DNA from: an uncultured Lachnospiraceae bacterium | GTDB taxonomy: Bacteria; Bacillota; Clostridia; Lachnospirales; Lachnospiraceae | NCBI GenBank assembly: GCA_900315055.1 | Contig: OMXP01000029.1 | Span: 1 to 32,777, forward strand | DNA: 32,777 bases | Reading direction: 5' to 3' | Part shown: piece after piece, positions 30,736-32,777 of the stretch | How the letters are laid out: the number at the start of each line of letters is the position of its first letter | Position numbering within the stretch: the first letter of the stretch is position 1 | Program-made: the position numbers and the translations under genes | Notes under the pieces: model-generated | Told to the model about the DNA's origin: nothing | The model's input: the letters and a program-made list of their open reading frames with translations, nothing else | Databases searched by the model: none

Positions 30736-32319
30736 ATGTGTTCCATACTTGGTTATTGTGACAAAAGCGCGTCCAGAGATGACGTAGAAGCGGCACTGAA
30801 AACCACCATTTCCCGCGGTCCCGATGATTCCAGAATCGTCGACACCGGAAACGGGTACCTGGGATTCAACCGCCTGTCCATCATGGGCCTGACCCCGGAA
30901 GGCATGCAGCCGTTCCAGTTCGGATCCAGTTACGTGGCCTGCAACGGCGAGATCTACGGCTTCCGTCCTCTCAAGGACTTTCTCCTTGGCAAGGGATATA
31001 CCTTCAAGTCCGATTCCGACTGCGAGATCCTGCTCCCCCTTTACCGGGAGTACGGCATCGACATGTTCAAGCTCCTCGATGCGGAGTATGCCCTCATCAT
31101 CTATGATGCCGATGAGGACCAGTACATCGCAGCCCGTGATCCGATCGGCATTCGTCCCCTCTATTACGGCTACGACAAAAATCATGTGATCGTCTTTGCC
31201 TCCGAGCCCAAGATGCTCATCGGACTGTGCGACAAGATCTATCCGTTCCCTCCCGGAACCTATTATAAGGACGGAGAGTTCCACACCTATCGCGATCCCG
31301 CGAAGGTGACCTACTACACGCATGACGACATGGATGTCATTGCACAGAACATCCATGACAAGCTTCTGCGCGGCATTGAGAAGCGTCTCGACGCCGATGC
31401 ACCGGTCGGATATCTCCTCTCCGGCGGCCTCGACTCCTCTCTTGTCTGCGGCGTTGCCGCAAAGTTCTCCAAAAAGCCCCTGGAGACCTACTCCATCGGC
31501 ATGGATATCGACGCCATTGACCTCAAGTATGCGCGTGAGGTCGCAGAGTTCATTCACTCCAATCATCACGAGGTCATCATCTCAAGAGACGATGTCATCA
31601 ACGCCCTCGAGCCCGTCATCGCGGCGCTCGGCACCTACGACATCACGACGGTGCGTGCCTCGATCGGCATGTATCTGGTCTGCAAGAACATCCACGAGAC
31701 CAGTGACATCCGCGTCATCCTGACCGGCGAGATCTCCGATGAGCTATTCGGGTACAAGTACACCGACTTCGCCCCGAGCCCGGAGGAATTCCAGAAGGAA
31801 GCCGAGAAACGTATCCATGAGATCAACGTCTACGATGTTCTCCGTGCAGACCGCTGCATCTCCGTCAACTCCCTCGAGGCCCGCGTACCGTTCGGCGATC
31901 TGGATTTCGTCGACTACGTCATGCACATCGATCCCGAGAAGAAGATGAACCATTACGGCATCGGCAAGTACCTCCTGCGTCATGCCTTTGAAAAGGACAA
32001 CCTGATTCCGTACAACATCCTGATGCGTGAAAAGGCCGCCTTCTCCGATGCTGTCGGCCACTCTCTTCGCAACGACATCATCGACTATGCGAACAGCTAT
32101 TACACCGATGAAGAGTTCGAGGAAAAGCGCAAGAAGTACACGCATGCACAGCCGTTCACGAAGGAGTCTCTGCTCTACCGCGAGATCTTCGAGAAGTACT
32201 ATCCGAACCAGGATCAGCTGATCCCGGATTTCTGGATGCCGAACAGAAGCTGGCCCGGCTGCGACGTCGACGATCCGTCGGCCCGCGTGCTGTCCAACTA
32301 CGGAGCATCCGGACAGTAG
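30736..32319 (+). CDS. asnB: Asparagine synthase B (glutamine-hydrolysing)
   Basis: A 527-residue enzyme making asparagine from aspartate, ATP and glutamine. After Met removal, Cys2 of MCSILGY is the class II amidotransferase nucleophile. SRGPDDS, NRLSIMGL and CNGEIYG are glutaminase motifs; LLSGGLDSSLV (SGGLDS at 229-234) is the ATP pyrophosphatase loop; LTGEISDELFGYKYTDFAP is in the synthetase domain. It is slightly shorter than the 554 residues of the E. coli enzyme but complete. GAAAGG precedes the ATG. Transcription is probably controlled by the terminator in the leader. Confidence 0.96.
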   Translation: MCSILGYCDKSASRDDVEAALKTTISRGPDDSRIVDTGNGYLGFNRLSIMGLTPEGMQPFQFGSSYVACNGEIYGFRPLKDFLLGKGYTFKSDSDCEILLPLYREYGIDMFKLLDAEYALIIYDADEDQYIAARDPIGIRPLYYGYDKNHVIVFASEPKMLIGLCDKIYPFPPGTYYKDGEFHTYRDPAKVTYYTHDDMDVIAQNIHDKLLRGIEKRLDADAPVGYLLSGGLDSSLVCGVAAKFSKKPLETYSIGMDIDAIDLKYAREVAEFIHSNHHEVIISRDDVINALEPVIAALGTYDITTVRASIGMYLVCKNIHETSDIRVILTGEISDELFGYKYTDFAPSPEEFQKEAEKRIHEINVYDVLRADRCISVNSLEARVPFGDLDFVDYVMHIDPEKKMNHYGIGKYLLRHAFEKDNLIPYNILMREKAAFSDAVGHSLRNDIIDYANSYYTDEEFEEKRKKYTHAQPFTKESLLYREIFEKYYPNQDQLIPDFWMPNRSWPGCDVDDPSARVLSNYGASGQ

Positions 32320-32681
32320 TAACCTCTGGGTACTCAGCAGGACCTGCAAATGCGGGTACTGCTGAAGCGAAGGGGCGGAGGTTCCGATTCTTCGCTTCAG
32401 CTATAACCGCTGCGCGGCTTGCTGAACTATATTCTCTATTCTTTATTCACCGGAAGGGGCGCTAAGTCGAAAGACTTGGCGCCTTTTCCGTTTTCGTTGA
32501 TTTTATCATGTTTTTCGTGTGTTTGATTGTGCGCGAGTTAATGCTTCAGGTGATGAAAATCTGAATGAAATTACGCGCAATTGGTTACATATTGGTTATA
32601 AATATTCGATGTGAATTTACTATTTAATAATAAGTAGTATTCATACATGGTATAGGTGGTTCCATTCTTCGCTTTTATCTT
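32320..32681 (+). other. Non-coding region after asnB with overlapping hairpins
   Basis: No gene is seen. TCAGCAG/CTGCTGA (32334-32365) and CTGAAGCGAA/TTCGCTTCAG (32362-32400) are two hairpins that share four bases and so cannot form fully at once. The segment GGTTCCGATTCTTCGCTT (32380-32397) recurs as GGTTCCATTCTTCGCTT at 32658-32674, next to the insertion sequence end. Sequence from 32496 to 32680 is AT-rich without recognisable signals. Confidence 0.5.
32452..32490 (+). terminator. asnB terminator
   Basis: GGCGCTAAGTC and GACTTGGCGCC form an 11-bp stem (one G-U) on a GAAA tetraloop, followed by TTTTCCGTTTTCG. A-T flanks (GGAA/TTCC) extend the pairing. Confidence 0.88.
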
Positions 32682-32777
32682 AGGAGCTGTTAAAAATTAG
32701 CTCGTACATTTTGAGGACGTAGGCTGAGGGTAAACGACATAATTCCACTCCCCGTGCCAGGCATCATGAACGATGTT
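32682..32777 (-). mobile_element. End of an insertion sequence (cut by window edge)
   Basis: The boundary is inferred from GGAGCTGTTAAAAATTAG beginning near 32683, an IS-like terminal sequence just beyond the stop codon of a transposase fragment. Only one end is visible, so the terminal repeat and target duplication cannot be checked. Confidence 0.5.
32697..32777 (-). CDS. Transposase, C-terminal 26 residues (partial)
   Basis: Read on the minus strand from the window edge, 26 codons end in a TAA at 32699-32697. The fragment contains HGEWNYVVYPQP, similar to the H-x-EWNY-type C-terminus of ISAzo13-like DDE transposases, so that family is the tentative call. Catalytic residues lie outside the window. 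Confidence 0.5.
   Translation of the reverse strand, partial: NIVHDAWHGEWNYVVYPQPTSSKCTS

Noticed and set aside
1..32777. CRISPR arrays, tRNA or rRNA genes, prophage, toxin-antitoxin or defence genes
   Set aside because: No regularly spaced repeats, no tRNA T-loop/cloverleaf pattern and no such gene families were seen; most of the window is core metabolism.

Overview
The window looks like chromosomal sequence from a moderately GC-rich member of the Clostridia, most likely a Lachnospiraceae-type Firmicute. The reasons are strong AGGAGG-type ribosome binding sites, intrinsic terminators with U-tracts, a type III glutamine synthetase beside a type I enzyme with an ANTAR partner, a FolT transporter behind a tetrahydrofolate (THF) riboswitch, and a clostridial-style group II intron. 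The placement is inference from gene content; no rRNA or tRNA gene is visible.

Layout. 1-494 (minus): the 5' part of a group II intron with the first codons of its reverse transcriptase, inserted at the foot of the cysK terminator. 597-2744: cysK and a carbamate kinase gene, divergent, sharing a mirrored promoter region; the cysK leader holds a 10-codon cysteine-containing mini-ORF. 2841-6484 (minus): truA, a YgjV-like membrane protein, clpX and lspA. 6598-7455 (plus): an alpha/beta-hydrolase-like protein with a helical C-terminal tail. 7541-9904 (minus): a 53-residue membrane protein, a cation diffusion facilitator and a TetR regulator. Between the last two, on the plus strand, lies a promoter-to-terminator unit without a gene, a candidate small RNA. 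10007-14080 (minus): gpmI, a phosphoglycerate-mutase-like protein lacking its catalytic histidine, and an M3 oligoendopeptidase. 14136-17614 (minus): pyrG-glnA-ANTAR regulator. 17815-18617 (plus): THF riboswitch and folT. 18632-21446: a GH31 alpha-glucosidase and a divergent histidine phosphatase. 21520-27615 (minus): gltB-gltD (glutamate synthase). 28142-32319: glnN (GSIII, minus) and asnB (plus), divergent. 32682-32777: the end of an insertion sequence with a transposase C-terminus.

How it fits together. The right half is a nitrogen-assimilation block. GlnA and GlnN make glutamine; GltBD converts glutamine and 2-oxoglutarate to glutamate; PyrG and AsnB use glutamine amide nitrogen for CTP and asparagine. 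Three transcripts (pyrG, glnN, asnB) have an intrinsic terminator between a recognisable promoter and the start codon. An ANTAR-domain protein, a family that acts by RNA-binding antitermination, is encoded directly after glnA. Attenuation therefore looks like the main control logic here, although which factor acts at which leader cannot be read from sequence alone.

The points most worth a second look are the cysteine leader ORF of cysK, the orphan RNA unit at 9005-9290, the catalytically incomplete mutase beside gpmI, the paired promoter-proximal terminators of glnN and asnB, and the hexaloop hairpin between the ANTAR gene and the peptidase gene.
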